Shown here: positions 1 to 10,644 of the stretch, piece by piece
Position numbering within the stretch: position 1 is the stretch's first letter
Layout: every line of letters starts with the position of its first letter
Assembly (NCBI GenBank): GCA_023974075.1
Contig: CM043801.1
Span: 32,595,597-32,659,596, forward strand
Source: Chaenocephalus aceratus
Taxonomy: Eukaryota; Chordata; Actinopteri; Perciformes; Channichthyidae
Direction: 5' to 3'
Length of the DNA: 64,000 nucleotides
Position numbers and translations under genes: made by a program
Notes under the pieces: generated by a model
What the model saw: the letters and a program-made list of their open reading frames with translations, nothing else
The model's database searches: none
Told to the model about the DNA's origin: nothing

Positions 1-359
1 CATTGGCTACAAATCAATATGATTGGTTGATCAAACTGTCAGTCCAAACGTACGCTCTCATTCAGTGCAACGGCCAGGGCCTTCGATCAAGGATGTAGAA
101 TACCTTGGTTGAAGGATATTCTACCCAGAGACCCAGAACAAGATCTGATTGGTTGCTTTCTTTTCTAACACAAAACCACTGAAAATGTCAAACCAAATCA
201 ACGTAACACTGTGATATTACAGATCAACAACACAGATAGGATTCTCATTTAATATACATTTTATTAAATTGTATTTATATAATTAAATCGATTTTTTTGT
301 TTGTTTTATCCGAGTGTTCCAGATGTGAATACCTTGAAGGCCCTGACGGTTCGCCACTG
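1..359. mobile_element. Right end of a non-autonomous hAT element (cut by the window edge)
   Basis: The stretch ends with GGTTCGCCACTG at 359. It aligns with the last part of the complete element at 24,305-25,614: both share a 'TATGATTGGT..TACGCTCTCATT' segment and end in CCCTGACGG(T/C)TCGCCACTG. It lies in RABGGTB intron 4, and its left end is outside the window. The rest of the intron (360-654) shows nothing recognisable. Confidence 0.7.
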
Positions 360-654
360 TATAAAACAGGACATATCATAATAAAGCAGCTAAAAAACTG
401 CATTTTCTGGAATTCTTGCATGAAAAAACGACTTAAACATTGTATTATTATTTTTAAATAGTGGATGTTTGTTCACTAATCTGTTGTTAGACTAATTGTT
501 ACAGCTCTAATTTGTAAATGTTTGTTGTTATACAAGTTATTGGATGAAATGCCTATTATTCGATCCCCTTTACTCAAATGATTGTCTGCTTTTATTTCTT
601 ATTTTTCATTGGAGGAGCAAATGTTTCCTGTTAATCAGAGTAAGTCTGGCTCAC

Positions 655-3080
655 CCCATTTGTCTCCTGCAAATGATCCGTCTTCCTGCTGCAGCCCTTT
701 GATGTACTCCACCACTTTGTCCACATCGAGAGCATCCACACTGTCGTACAAGCACAGGATCTGAAGAAAGGAGTACAACAGTAAATAGAGTGAAAGGATG
801 TGGGCTGCAGGCAGGGCACTTGTACCTGGAGCCCACACACACATTGAACCGTTTTGCTGGGAGGTTAATACTCATAACATTTGAATCAAAAGGATCCTTC
901 AGAAGAAAAAATGCTTTAAAAACACAGATACTGAGGCTGCTAGAGAGAGAGAAATAAAATCTATAAGAAACTAAGTTATTGTATAGTTCTGTGTGTCCTC
1001 CAGGAACAAAATCCATTAAAACGTACTTAAAATGTCTGCTTGCATCAACTTTGAATCAAAGCCAAGTATACTATTTTTTTCGTTTGTTGGCGACATTTCC
1101 AACTTCTGTCATCCACAGAAGTTGATGAGAAAAACAAGCTAGCAATCCGTCACATTTCCTGTTGGCTGTCTGAGGAGTCACCTGCACGGCGCTGAGGGTG
1201 TAGAGCAGGTGGGGGTCGTGTCCGATGCTGGCGCTGAGGCCCCCACACTCGTGCTGACAGGATTTGATGAAGTCTACGATCTCCGGCCGGTTCATCCGGG
1301 GCAGCTGCGCCATCAGGTCCATCACCGTCAGCCCCCAGTAGATGCCGCTCATCCGCAGGTACTCTGACAGTGTGTACTCCTGGACAAACACAAACAAATA
1401 GGAAAGATAAACAGTGCAGCAGGAATGAGTCAGCTTTATTGCACTTATGGGTGCATGGGGTGAGATGGGTGAGATCCCTCATCTCAAAATCTATGGGATT
1501 TTTTAAATGGGTTTTTGGTTAAATCCCTGATCTGTGGTAAAGACAATCTTAGGAGATTTCAAATGGTTTTTTTCCAGAATAAATGTTCCTTGGTTCCAAG
1601 ACTAGCCTTAGCATTATTCTCTTTACTTAACGATGTTGGAAGAGGCCATTGTGGTAAGGCCATTCACAGATCAAGCAAGGAAGTTGAAGTGAGAGTTTCG
1701 AATGCAGTTATTACAGTCAAAATATGTTCAGCCACTTTGGAAATATAAACGCCCAAAGGGAAAAAAAATGGTGGGTCAAAACCGATGCCGAGTGTAAAGT
1801 CATATTATGTAGACCAGGGGTGTCAAACTCAAGGCCCGGGGGCCAAATCCGGCCCGCGACTTCATTTGATGTGGCCCGCAAGAGCTTGCAAAGAATATAA
1901 TACGTTCTTATACGGTTACATGAAGAGAGAATTATTTGCCCTGGACTTCTGCTTTCAGACGTAGTTAATTACTAAGTTATTACCCTATCCGATAATAATC
2001 CAATGCAGAGGCAATAATGTAATTATAATTTTACATTATTTTGTATACATTATATATTTATATGGTTACAACCGGCCCTTTGAGTGCAACCATAATGCGA
2101 ATGTGGCCCGCGATGAATTTGAGTTTGACACCCCTGATGTAGACGAATGAGTGAATATGACAAGAAGAATTGTTGACATTCTGTGGTATATCTGCACATG
2201 TCATGGTGTATGTTTCAAAGAGTAGATCGGTTTTCAGCTGAGGGTGGGTGATTTCTACTTATTGACCATGAAAAACATATATTGAATATTTAACAATGGC
2301 CAAACAAGCCTTGCTTAAAACATGAATTCCTCTAAAAAGTGTCCTTCATGTGTCATATAAAGATAAAATACACGTTGGGAACATCTTACTCTGGGAACTA
2401 AAAGATACACTCGTAAAAAAATATCAATTAATCCTATGAAAGTGCCTTTTACTTACATAGTCATCCTTTTTGGAGCCGTAGGCAGCGATGTAGTCTGCAT
2501 GTTTGTCCAGCAGCAGAGAGCTGGGGGCGTCAGGCTTAATGATGACATCTTTCACTTGGGTACCCTGACATTGAACACATCACCACAATACTTATCAGAA
2601 TCAAGTGTTTTACACGTTTACATAAAACAAGGAATTAGCTTTGGTGTATGGTGGTGCAAACATAAACAAAGAAAATATACAAATAATAACCTAAAAAGCT
2701 CAAAAGAAACTTAAGACAATGAATATATGACATACTACAGTGTATTATATATTTTAAACATGGGACATTTTCTAAATGACCTTGTTTCAATGATGTACAA
2801 CCACAACCTGCGTGTCAAGCCTGAAAATGACTAATATTATGTAGCAACATTTGTGAAAATGAAGATAGTAAAGCAGTTGTTTTGGTATCATTTAGCTACA
2901 TGCTAACTCTGATGCTAACCACTTTACTTAAGTTAGCTGTTTTCACAGGTTAGCGGTCAATGTAACGCTAAAGCTGAACATAATGGAGATAAGTGGACAT
3001 GTTAATGCATTTCGGCTGTATTGTTATATAAAAATAAGCAGAGTAACGATGACATTTACAACATGATAACCAGTTACCAT
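655..3080 (-). CDS. rabggtb: Rab geranylgeranyltransferase (GGTase-II) beta subunit, 5' coding exons 1-4 (partial)
   Basis: The beta subunit of the enzyme that attaches geranylgeranyl groups to the C-terminal cysteines of Rab GTPases in the cytosol; it carries the zinc and lipid site and pairs with RABGGTA. Four minus-strand exons join with correct GT/AG sites. Exon 1 is 3,078-3,080 (the start ATG alone). Exon 2 is 2,457-2,564 ([14 protein letters not shown]...KKDDY). Exon 3 is 1,182-1,379 ([17 protein letters not shown], then [18 protein letters not shown]). Exon 4 is 655-760 ([19 protein letters not shown], ending in GDKWG). Phases are 0, 0, 0 and 1. These residues match the vertebrate family from the N-terminus through the first prenyltransferase repeats. 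Exon 4 ends at a GTGAGC donor, and the remaining roughly 220 residues must lie left of the window. The reading frame is undamaged. It is the one clear housekeeping gene here. Confidence 0.95.
1815..2136. mobile_element. Short hAT element (CAGGGGTGTCAAACTC family) with 8-bp target duplication
   Basis: A 322-bp element in RABGGTB intron 2. It begins CAGGGGTGTCAAACTC and ends GAGTTTGACACCCCTG, a perfect inverted repeat. It is flanked by the direct duplication ATGTAGAC at 1,807-1,814 and 2,137-2,144. It has no coding capacity. The 8-bp duplication and CAGGGGTG ends place it in the hAT superfamily (Charlie-like MITE). Confidence 0.93.
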
Positions 3081-3173
3081 TCTGGAGATGTTCGCATGAT
3101 CAGGCTACTTCTTCTTCTTCTGTTTTCTTTTGGTGGCTGTCAAAATGGTTAAGATGCGCACTTCCGCCACCTA
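2640..3173. other. RABGGTB intron 1 and 5' flank, source of sequence recurring at 45.5-47.0 kb
   Basis: The stretch from 2,640 to about 2,745 (intron 1) recurs almost unchanged at 45,493-45,578. The stretch from 3,128 to 3,173, just upstream of the start codon, recurs at 46,981-47,026. No TATA box was recognised. Upstream of the ATG (3,081-3,173) is presumably 5'UTR and promoter, but the sequence does not show a start site. Confidence 0.6.
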
Positions 3174-3390
3174 GTGGGGACACGGGATTATGCAGGGGGG
3201 AAAAATCACTTTGATGCTTTTAGAATCAGATATAACAATACAAAATCCCTTTTCGTTTCATGTACAATGGTGTTACATGAGTGGATATTATACATTGCAC
3301 ATGGTGGTGTTAACTTGCAGTCTGTATTGTGTGGAGGTCAGTGGTGGAAAGTAACTAAAGTACATGTACTCAAGTATTTTACATTTTAGT
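3174..3390. repeat. Array-spacer repeat, divergent copy near RABGGTB
   Basis: Begins GTGGGGACACGGGATTATGC and runs through 'TACATTGCACATGGTGGTGTTAACTT' to a CAGTGGTGGAAAGTAAC terminus at about 3,341. The same sequence opens each downstream unit at 29,275, 38,485, 47,027 and 61,233. This copy carries only the first ~50 bases of the CAGTGGTGG element. From 3,391 to 3,700 nothing was recognised. Confidence 0.75.
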
Positions 3391-3699
3391 CTATTTGAGT
3401 TGTATCAATGTATTGTGTTCCACTGATTAAGAAAGATATCATCTGAAATTAAAGGGAGCCTCATTCAACATTATCTACCCATCCGGTCTCTCTGTCAAAA
3501 AATCTATCTAACTAAATAAATGTGTGTTGAAATAAATGCTTACATTTCACGAAAACATTAGGTTCAAATACTAGAAATATATATTTTCTTACTAAAAATC
3601 ATGACTTAATTTGTTTGGCTATTTTTCTCATTGCTGATTGATGATCTACGGACAAAAGTTGAATCTTCGCTGATTAAATTGAGGGAAGGGAAGAAAATG

Positions 3700-4090
3700 T
3701 AATTTCTCGGATGAGAATATCATACAGGTCTCAATCATACATTAAGAATAATAGGAAAGCATCCAACCGGAACATGTACACTGTAGCCAGCCAGAAACGG
3801 TCGAACATGTTTTACTGCATTGCAGGAAATATATTACTCAGAGGAATGTGCTTTTCCAGACACTGAAGAAAGCAAAATGCCATGACTTTTTGCAGCAGGG
3901 CTTGTTAGGGAAAACATCAGGCAATATATATTGTGTGAGATTATTACATTTCTAAGAGAAATTGATACATTTAAAATAATCTAGAGTTTACGTTATTATT
4001 CTTTTGTTTATTCTTTTCTGCATAGTATCTTGTCCACACTCCAGTCCAGTTGGTGGCGGTAATGCCTAACCCTAACCCTAACCCTACAAG
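3700..4090 (+). mobile_element. Degenerate LINE 3' remnant ending in telomere-like hexamers
   Basis: Two overlapping frames give fragments typical of a non-LTR ORF2 C-terminus: TGLNHTLRIIGKHPTG, then CSQPETVEHVLLHCRKY. A frameshift separates them. A conserved fish LINE tail (CCAGTTGGTGGCGGTAATGC) follows, then about 3.5 copies of CCCTAA at 4,067-4,086. The clade is not certain; the 'ETVEHVLLHC' motif suggests an I/Jockey-type element. No coding capacity is left. Confidence 0.6.
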
Positions 4091-4158
4091 TTGAAGAAGA
4101 ACAACAACAAAAACACATAAAAGCCGCTATGACACTGCCGCATACATCACATTTCATT

Positions 4159-7100
4159 ATGAAGTCGTTTGTCACAGTTCTCTTTGTCGTTTATCGAATT
4201 TATTTATGTGAATCACAAGGTAAGAAACATCATTTTTTTGTCTTCTCTTGTTGATCAACTTTTTTTGTTTCCCAGTCAAAGTTGTTGCACTGTAGCACTA
4301 CTTAAGGCGAGACACTACAGGTGGATAGGGTAACTTTTTTTAACTTAAAGATATCAGCAAGACATTTCTACAGTTAATCACTTGTAAGACAATTGTTTTT
4401 TGTATTACACGTTTTCTGAAATATCATGTTTAAATATGCAGGAACACAAATCTGAACATTGGATAAAGTCGGGTTCAAAATTCGTGTTTGTTTTTGTAGT
4501 CATATTAGCATCTAAAGTTTGCGCCTCGACGCACTCCGTGAATGTATTTCATGTTCGGGGTCATTTGTATAACCTTGCTTCGTGCAAGTGGACAATAGTT
4601 GTCGTCTTCTCTGTGAACGTTATTTCGCTGTTCTTTTGCCATTTTGAGATTGAAAGTTCTGCGGAAAGCTAAACCAGTGTTTTAGCACACCACGTGAGGC
4701 ATCTGAACGAATCACGTTGTCAGAAATTGACACCAGCCAATGAGATTTCGTTTGTTGTACTTTCACGATTGGTTGCTGATACAACGGAAATGACCATAAT
4801 GGATCCGATGAGATAGTGCAGGAGAGATGGAGTTTTTCGGGTCATTTTTCGCAGTACTTTATGTTACGTTAGAAAGCTAACTTTTGGTGAATTTAGGGAG
4901 ACATTTCAAGAAGCATATAGAACAACAATGGATGTATTTTATGAACATGTATCCATGCTGAAAGTAGATGTTTTAGGAGTTAGATAGAGATTATCTAATA
5001 TATGCATCCAATGAAGCATTGCATGAAGTCTGTTGATGATCAGAGGCTGTTGTTGGGCCTGCAAAAACGTTTTTTTTTATTTTTGTTTTGTAGGCGGACT
5101 ATGCAGGCCAGCCCGATGGTCACCAAGGGTCATGTTTTAATAGCATTTTTACAAAAAAAGCCTAGACGAGCCTAACATGTGAAAAAATGGCTTAGACCTC
5201 AGAGAGTTAAACTTGGGCCTGCAACCATAGTTTTACTGTATTTTTTTGTTTTGAAAATCCACAGCAGAGGTTTGTGTCGTACTACATGCGGTGTATTTTG
5301 CATATCTCTCAGTAGCCAACGATCTGTGAGTCTGTTGGCTCGGACATAAACTCCGTAATAAATGTAGTCTACATTTCATAAGAGGTGTAAAACCTGTGAG
5401 CATTTTAAATCGCATTTGAACTAAATGCTTATATAATCTGTAGTTGCATTTGTAGTGTTGATTTATTGTGTGAACGAGGCGATATAGAACTGCGGTCAAC
5501 TCAGCCGTCTCTCAAATTTGCTTGGTCAAATGAGCAGTTCTTCATTTTTGAGTGCGCGATTTATAGCGCCTTTACGGTAATCGCTGAGAAGCGGCACTAA
5601 CGCAAGAGTAAAATAATGCATGTTTTTTTCTGCTTCATGCGATACAAATTATTTTTACCATGAGTTCTTAAAAAAACTAACACTGTTTGACAATAAAATG
5701 AAGTACTTTTACTGTCTTTTTTCTGGGTAATACTCTCAAATTCCCCTCCTGAGAACAAAATCATGCAACTTTCTGCTATTTGATGAGATAAAATGATTTT
5801 TAGCGATACATCCTTAATAAAAGTGATTCTGTTGGACTCTGTACATGTTAGACTACTACCACAAGTACAATCAAGTACTTTTACGTGTACTTTTGAGTAA
5901 TCCCCTGTCAAACTCCCCTCCAGAGTACACTAATGCATGTTTTCTGCCATCTTTGATGAGCGATAAAATGATTGTGTGCATTAAGTTCTTCATGTAATTG
6001 GTACTGTTGGATTCAGTACTACTTGGACTACTACCAAAAGTACAATCAAGTACTTTTACTATGTACTTTTTGAGTAATCCCCTGTCAAACTCCCCTCCAG
6101 AGTACAATAATGCATGTTCTCTGCCCTCTTTGATTTGAGATAAAATGATTTCGTGCAATAAGTTCTTAATGAAATTGGTACTGTTGGATTCAGCACTACT
6201 TGGACTACTACCAAAAGTATAATCAAGTACTTTTACTGTGTACTTTTTGAGTAATCCTTTGTCAAACTCCGCCCCGAGTACAATAATGCATGTTTTCTGC
6301 CATCTTTGATGAGAGATAAAATGATTTCGTGCAATAAGTTCTTCATGTAATTATGTAATGTTACTCATGAGAGTAACAGCTGGCGAAATTACAGCCTCGC
6401 CTACTGATTTTAATTTAACCATATATCGAGCCCGATTCTCGATTTCAAACGTGTGCTCTAAAATAATATTTATAAATGACTATTATCATTATTATAAGCA
6501 AGACAATAAATGGCAAGATATGTAGAAAATAAACTTATTTAAGATACATTCATAAGGAACATAACGTGGGAGTAAATACGTTTCTAGCTAAACATAATTC
6601 AGAATGCAGTTTAGTTCTGTGGGAACGTAATTTTTAGGAGACAGGGTTGCAAAAATTATACATGTGTTATAGGCCTACATCCAGAAATATCGAAATATCG
6701 TTTCCCACAGTGTGATGTATACATAAAACAAAAAGGGCCTAGATAAATGTGGTATACATTAAACAAAACAAAAAGGGCCTAGATAACCGGGGTATACAGT
6801 TTAAAATGTTAATATATTTAAAGTTCAGTTCAGTTCGGGCACCTAGTTAGGATGCCACCTGGGCGCCTCCCTAGGGAGGTGTTCCAGGCACGTCCAGCTG
6901 GGAAGAGACCAAGGGGTAGACCTAGGACCAGGTGGAGGGATTATATCTCTTCGCTGGCCTGGGAGCGCCTTGGGATCCCCAGTCAGAGCTGGTTGATGTG
7001 GCCAGGGAAAGGAACGTTTGGGACTCTCTGCAGGAACTGCTACCCCTGCGACCCGACCACGGATAAGCGCGAGAAGATGGATGGATATATTTAAAGTGCA

Positions 7101-10100
7101 GTTTCAGTGCAAGTCAGTTGAAACGATCTTAAATTGGCGTGACGTTGAAGTCGTGCGACCCTGCTGCTGTACTGGCTTGTAGTTCGTTTATTGCATAACG
7201 TTAGCATTTCGCTTTTGGCGACTAGATTTATGATTCAAAAATTATAAAAGTAGGGTAGACATGTGGAGATTATCCGGCTGAACAAAATGTGATCAGTCTC
7301 TTAAATGTGTGTCAACCACAGACCTTATTTCGAGCTATTTTCCAAAATCCTATGGTAGTACAGAATCCAACAGTACCAATTACATGAAGAACTTATTGCA
7401 CAAAATCATTTTATCGCTCATCAAAGATGGCAGAAAACATGCATTTTGTACTCAGGACAGGAGTTTAAACGAGTATTACTCAAAAAGTACAAAGTAAAAG
7501 TACTGATTGTACTTTTGGTAGTAGTCCAAGTAGTACTGAATCCAACAGTACCAATTTCATTAAGAACTTATTGCACAAAATCATTTTATCTCATCAAAGA
7601 TGGCAGAAAACATGCATTATTGTACTCTGGAGGGGAGTTTGACAAAGGATTACTCAAAAAGTACACAGTTAAAGTACTTGATTGTACTTTTGGTAGTAGT
7701 ACTGAATCCAACAGTACCAATTTCATTAAGAACTTATTGCACAAAATAATTGTATCTCTCATCAAAGATAGCAGAATACATTCTTTTGTACTCAGGACAG
7801 GAGTTTAAACAAGTATTACTCAAAAAGTACACGGTAAAAGTACTTGATTGTACTTTTGGTAGTAGTACTGAATCCAACAGTACCAATTTCACTAATAACT
7901 TATTGCAAAAGATAATTGTATCTCTCATCAAAGATAGCAGAATACATTCTTTTGTGTACTTAGGACAGGAGTTTTAAACAAGTATTACTCAAAAAGTACA
8001 CAGTAAAAGTGCTTGATTGTAGTACAGAATTCAGCATAACCGATTTTATTAAGAACTCATTGCAAAAAATGATTGTATCTCTCATCAAAAAGGGCAGAAA
8101 ACATGCATTATTGTACTCTGGAGGGGAGTTTGACAAAATATTACTCAAATAGTACACAGTAAAAGTACTTGATTGTATTTGTGGTAGTAGTCTAACATGT
8201 ACTGAGTCCAACAGTACCAATTTTATTAAGAACTTATGGCTAAAAATCATTTTATCCCTCATCAAATATCATTGATTGATTGATCAAATATAGCATAAGC
8301 ACTTGTACAATTCCAGTCAGCGCCACTTCTCGGCGATTACCGTAAATACGCTATTAATCGCGCACTCAAAAATGAAGCGCTGCTCATTTGACCAAGGAAA
8401 TGCGAGAGACGGCTGAGTTGACCGCAGTGATATACTGAAGGTTTAGCTGCCATTATTAGGCTGTTATGTACTGTTGGAGTGGTAAGCAAGCAGGCCTATT
8501 GTTTTTGGATATTTGTGGAGTTAGGCGGTCCGTGAGGGTATTTTATTGGTTAAGTGGTCCTTGGTATGAAAAAGTTTGAGAAACACTGCTAGTGGATTAT
8601 CAACGGGGGGAGCCTCGCTGCGGGGAAATTATACAGATGGCCAGTCCGCCATGTCTATGCACATGTTGTTATTATTAATAAAAAGAAAGTAAAACATTTT
8701 TAAATTTATTTTACATTTTTTTTTGTAATCATCTCGCGACCCCCCACTTTGGGAACCCCTGTTCGAGAGAGCAGTGGTTCCCAGGCACCCCTGAAAATAT
8801 TTCTCGACCCCAAGGCACACCACCTTTTCGTAGATTTAAAAACCACTTCAGATTATTACTTTGATTATTCATAAAATGAAGGTATTTATAATTACATATA
8901 GTAGGAATAGAGAACTATTCAATTTTGAACCAATAACATACAGTATATTGTGCGATATTTACTGTATGATGTGTCTTCTGTTTTACAGGGATCAGTGCTG
9001 GGACTGTGTTTGTGCTGAACGGAGAGGATTTGCATCTGAATGTCACCAAAGCTGTTGTTCTTGGGAAATTAGATTTTTTTTCCTGGAAATGTAGTGAAAG
9101 TAACATAGTGAAATTCAATTCTACGGACAAAGAGTCTCTGCTAATTACGATGGAAGGCTCGAGTTTCTTGGGAACAATTACTCTGTGATCTTGAAGAATC
9201 TACAAGAGGCAGACAGTGGAGAATATACTGCTGTAGTGACAAAGCTTTCAGGAGGCGAAACGGAAGCAAAGTCAAGGTAGGTTTGTTAACCTCTCAAACA
9301 CTGATAGAGTTTGTGGTCTTGTTTCTGAAACTCTTCCCCTGCTCCTTCCCTCCTCAGATCGAGCGTCTCTCCCTCTCCTCACAGTGGACTCTGTCTCCAG
9401 AAGCTCTCCCTCCTGTAGCTTCACTGCGACCTGCAGCTCACAGGACTCTCACATCAACAGCACTTTCTCATGTGACAACAACACCTGCAGTCAGGAGGGA
9501 GGAGAGCGGTCAGAGGGGATCCCTGATACTTTTCTGCAGGTCCACCAATCAAATGGCTTGATCATCTGTAACCATAGCAACCATGTCAGCTGGACCAACA
9601 CAACCAAAATAATCAAAGATGTCTGCCACCAGCATGATGGTAAGACTGAAAGAGCAACTACTTCCTGATAATAACACACAGTTTGGAGTTACGTTTCGAG
9701 CATTCAGTATAATCATTTTTTAAGAACACATTTGTTAAAACAAGAACCGGGTGGTGCTTACATTTGCTTAATCAGTGACCTTAAGAAGGATGGCAGTTCC
9801 ACATTTAACTGAATAACTGTTTGGTTTAACATATTAGGGTTAAAGCAAACAAATCGAATGATTTCTTACAACAGATTAGGTCGGCAAGAAGGCTATTTTT
9901 GTGTAATTAAATCTAACAGTCTGGCAGGATGTGATGCAGTAACACACTTGACTAAGTTTATGAATGTAAGCAAGCATTATAATGTGGCTTATGTTTTTAC
10001 TTACAGATTCTCAAACAACAACCATTGTTCTCATCAGTTTGGGAGTATGCTTTGCAATTCTTGCCATCATTGGTGTGGTACTTTGGTGTCTTCCAAAGAG

Positions 10101-10644
10101 AAGAACAAGTAAGTCTAACTTTGCATTTTAACAAAAAAGTATATATATATTTGTTATGTTAAGTTCATCATCTTCCAGATACAAATATCCATTGTCTAAT
10201 TGAGCAATCACATACAAAATATCTGGAACCTCTCATACAGAAACATATTTTCTATAATATTCTACACACAGGCTTTAAAGTGTTCAGCTGTTTGAAAATG
10301 ATAATTAGGACACAACCAAAATCTGGACTCAATTCAGATGCAGCTCAAGTAATGTAAATGTTATGAAGGTAATGAGCGTTAAAGGTGAAGCTCTCAAAAT
10401 GAAATGTAAATTAACGCAAATCAACATTATTATTTTTTATGACTGACCTGCAGGAAAAGGAGCGAGTATCGAAAATCCAGTTAATGATTCTGTGCAGGTA
10501 AGAGACGAGGTATTTTCTTTTTCACAAAAAAATGTGACTGAATTTTTTTTTGAACAATTTAAACAGACTTGGACTGAATATGAGGAACAAGCTAAATCCA
10601 TGACTGGAGCCTCAGACAGTTATATTGCCTACTATGCACACTAA
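4159..10644 (+). CDS. CD2/SLAM-family-like immunoglobulin receptor, copy 1 (six exons, V-domain exon frame-damaged)
   Basis: Probable leukocyte surface receptor. Exons: 4,159-4,219 (signal peptide MKSFVTVLFVVYRIYLCESQ), 8,989-9,276 (V domain), 9,358-9,639 (cysteine-rich C2-like domain), 10,007-10,108 (transmembrane helix IVLISLGVCFAILAIIGVVL, then KRR), 10,454-10,497, and 10,567-10,644 (tail ending SYIAYYAH). The V domain keeps SWKC, FLGNNYSV and ADSGEYTAVV but has alanine where a C-terminal cysteine is usual, as in CD2/SLAM V domains. Several NxS/T sites are present. The tail has tyrosines (TEYEEQ, SYIAYY) but no clear TxYxxV/I switch motif. Against copy 2, one G is missing near 9,131-9,134, which brings a stop at about 9,187. 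The exon's end then sits one base out of phase with exon 3. This is either a recent pseudogene or an assembly error. Family call confident, SLAM subfamily less so. Confidence 0.7.
4740..4930. repeat. Related, unoccupied copy of the palindrome-element insertion site
   Basis: Within intron 1 of Ig copy 1. Read on the opposite strand it matches the flanks of the palindrome element in TRIM units 1 and 3 (36,950-36,986 with 37,686-37,830, and 59,545-59,571 with 60,439-60,615). Here the two flanks are directly joined through a single AACTTTTGG at 4,879-4,887. Homology fades at about 4,745 and beyond 4,930. Confidence 0.75.
4931..5488. other. Intron sequence, nothing specific recognised
   Basis: AT-rich intron 1 of Ig copy 1. 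It holds a phrase about TGCAGGCCAGCCCGATGG at 5,103 that looks repetitive, but I cannot assign it to a family. 4,220-4,739 likewise shows no exon or element I can name. Confidence 0.4.
5630..6360 (-). repeat. Left tandem array, about four ~175-bp units
   Basis: The phrase 'AAGTACTTTTAC' recurs at about 5,702, 5,876, 6,051 and 6,225, with shared blocks 'CTCCCCTCC', 'AATGCATGTT' and 'GATAAAATGATTT' in each unit. It is the reverse complement of the right array. Long open frames across it come only from the periodicity. Confidence 0.85.
6835..7093 (+). mobile_element. RTE-type (Rex3-like) LINE 3' end
   Basis: Encodes the end of an ORF2: MPPGRLPREVFQARPAGKRP, RGRPRTRWRDYISSLAWERL. The tail follows (GATAAGCGCGAGAAGATGGATGG). 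It is 5'-truncated and inserted in the centre of the inverted-repeat element. A longer copy in the other orientation lies at 44,549-45,020. Confidence 0.85.
7205..7355. repeat. Internal fragment of the 24-kb hAT element
   Basis: Matches 24,984-25,125 inside the complete hAT at 24,305-25,614: shared blocks include AGTAGGGTAGACATGTGGA, TTATCCGGCTGAACAAAA and CCTTATTTCGAGCTATTTTCC. No hAT ends are present. It lies just before the right array of the inverted-repeat element. Confidence 0.75.
7355..8275 (+). repeat. Right tandem array, about five ~160-170-bp units
   Basis: The phrase TACTCAAA(A/T)AGTAC recurs about every 160-170 bp, at roughly 7,477, 7,652, 7,815, 7,985 and 8,143. Shared blocks TCCAACAGTACCAATTT, AAGAACTTATTGCA and GAGGGGAGTTTGAC occur in most units. 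Orientation is opposite to the left array, so the two could pair as a long hairpin. Confidence 0.85.
8429..8860. mobile_element. Overlapping hAT terminal fragments
   Basis: A terminus GTTTGAGAAACACTG ends at 8,588. Around 8,737-8,835 'CGCGACCCCCCACTTTGGGAACCCCTG' is followed by 'CAGTGGTTCCCAGGCACCCCTG' and 'CCAAGGCACACCACC', the marks of decayed hAT ends. I could not pair the ends into whole elements. Confidence 0.5.

Larger units (their letters stand above)
5489..8428. mobile_element. 2.9-kb inverted-repeat DNA element with opposed internal tandem arrays
   Basis: The ends are inverted repeats of about 112 bp (5,489-5,600 and 8,316-8,428). They begin ACTGCGGTCAACTCAGCCGT and also share the GAGTGCGCGATT and TTACGGTAATCGC phrases. 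Inside each end sits an array of a ~160-175-bp unit, in opposite orientations: 5,630-6,360 and 7,355-8,275. The middle (6,360-7,355) holds an RTE LINE tail and a hAT fragment. Flanks read GATATAGA and GATATACT, a possible decayed 8-bp target duplication. No transposase is encoded. The superfamily is unclear. Confidence 0.75.

Noticed and set aside
4400..4672. 90-codon ORF in Ig intron 1
   Set aside because: No homology by eye, no splice context, AT-rich intron.
5630..8275. CRISPR-like or gene-bearing repeat arrays
   Set aside because: Units are long (~160-175 bp), contiguous without spacers, and inverted between the two ends of a eukaryotic element; the ORFs are periodic shadows.
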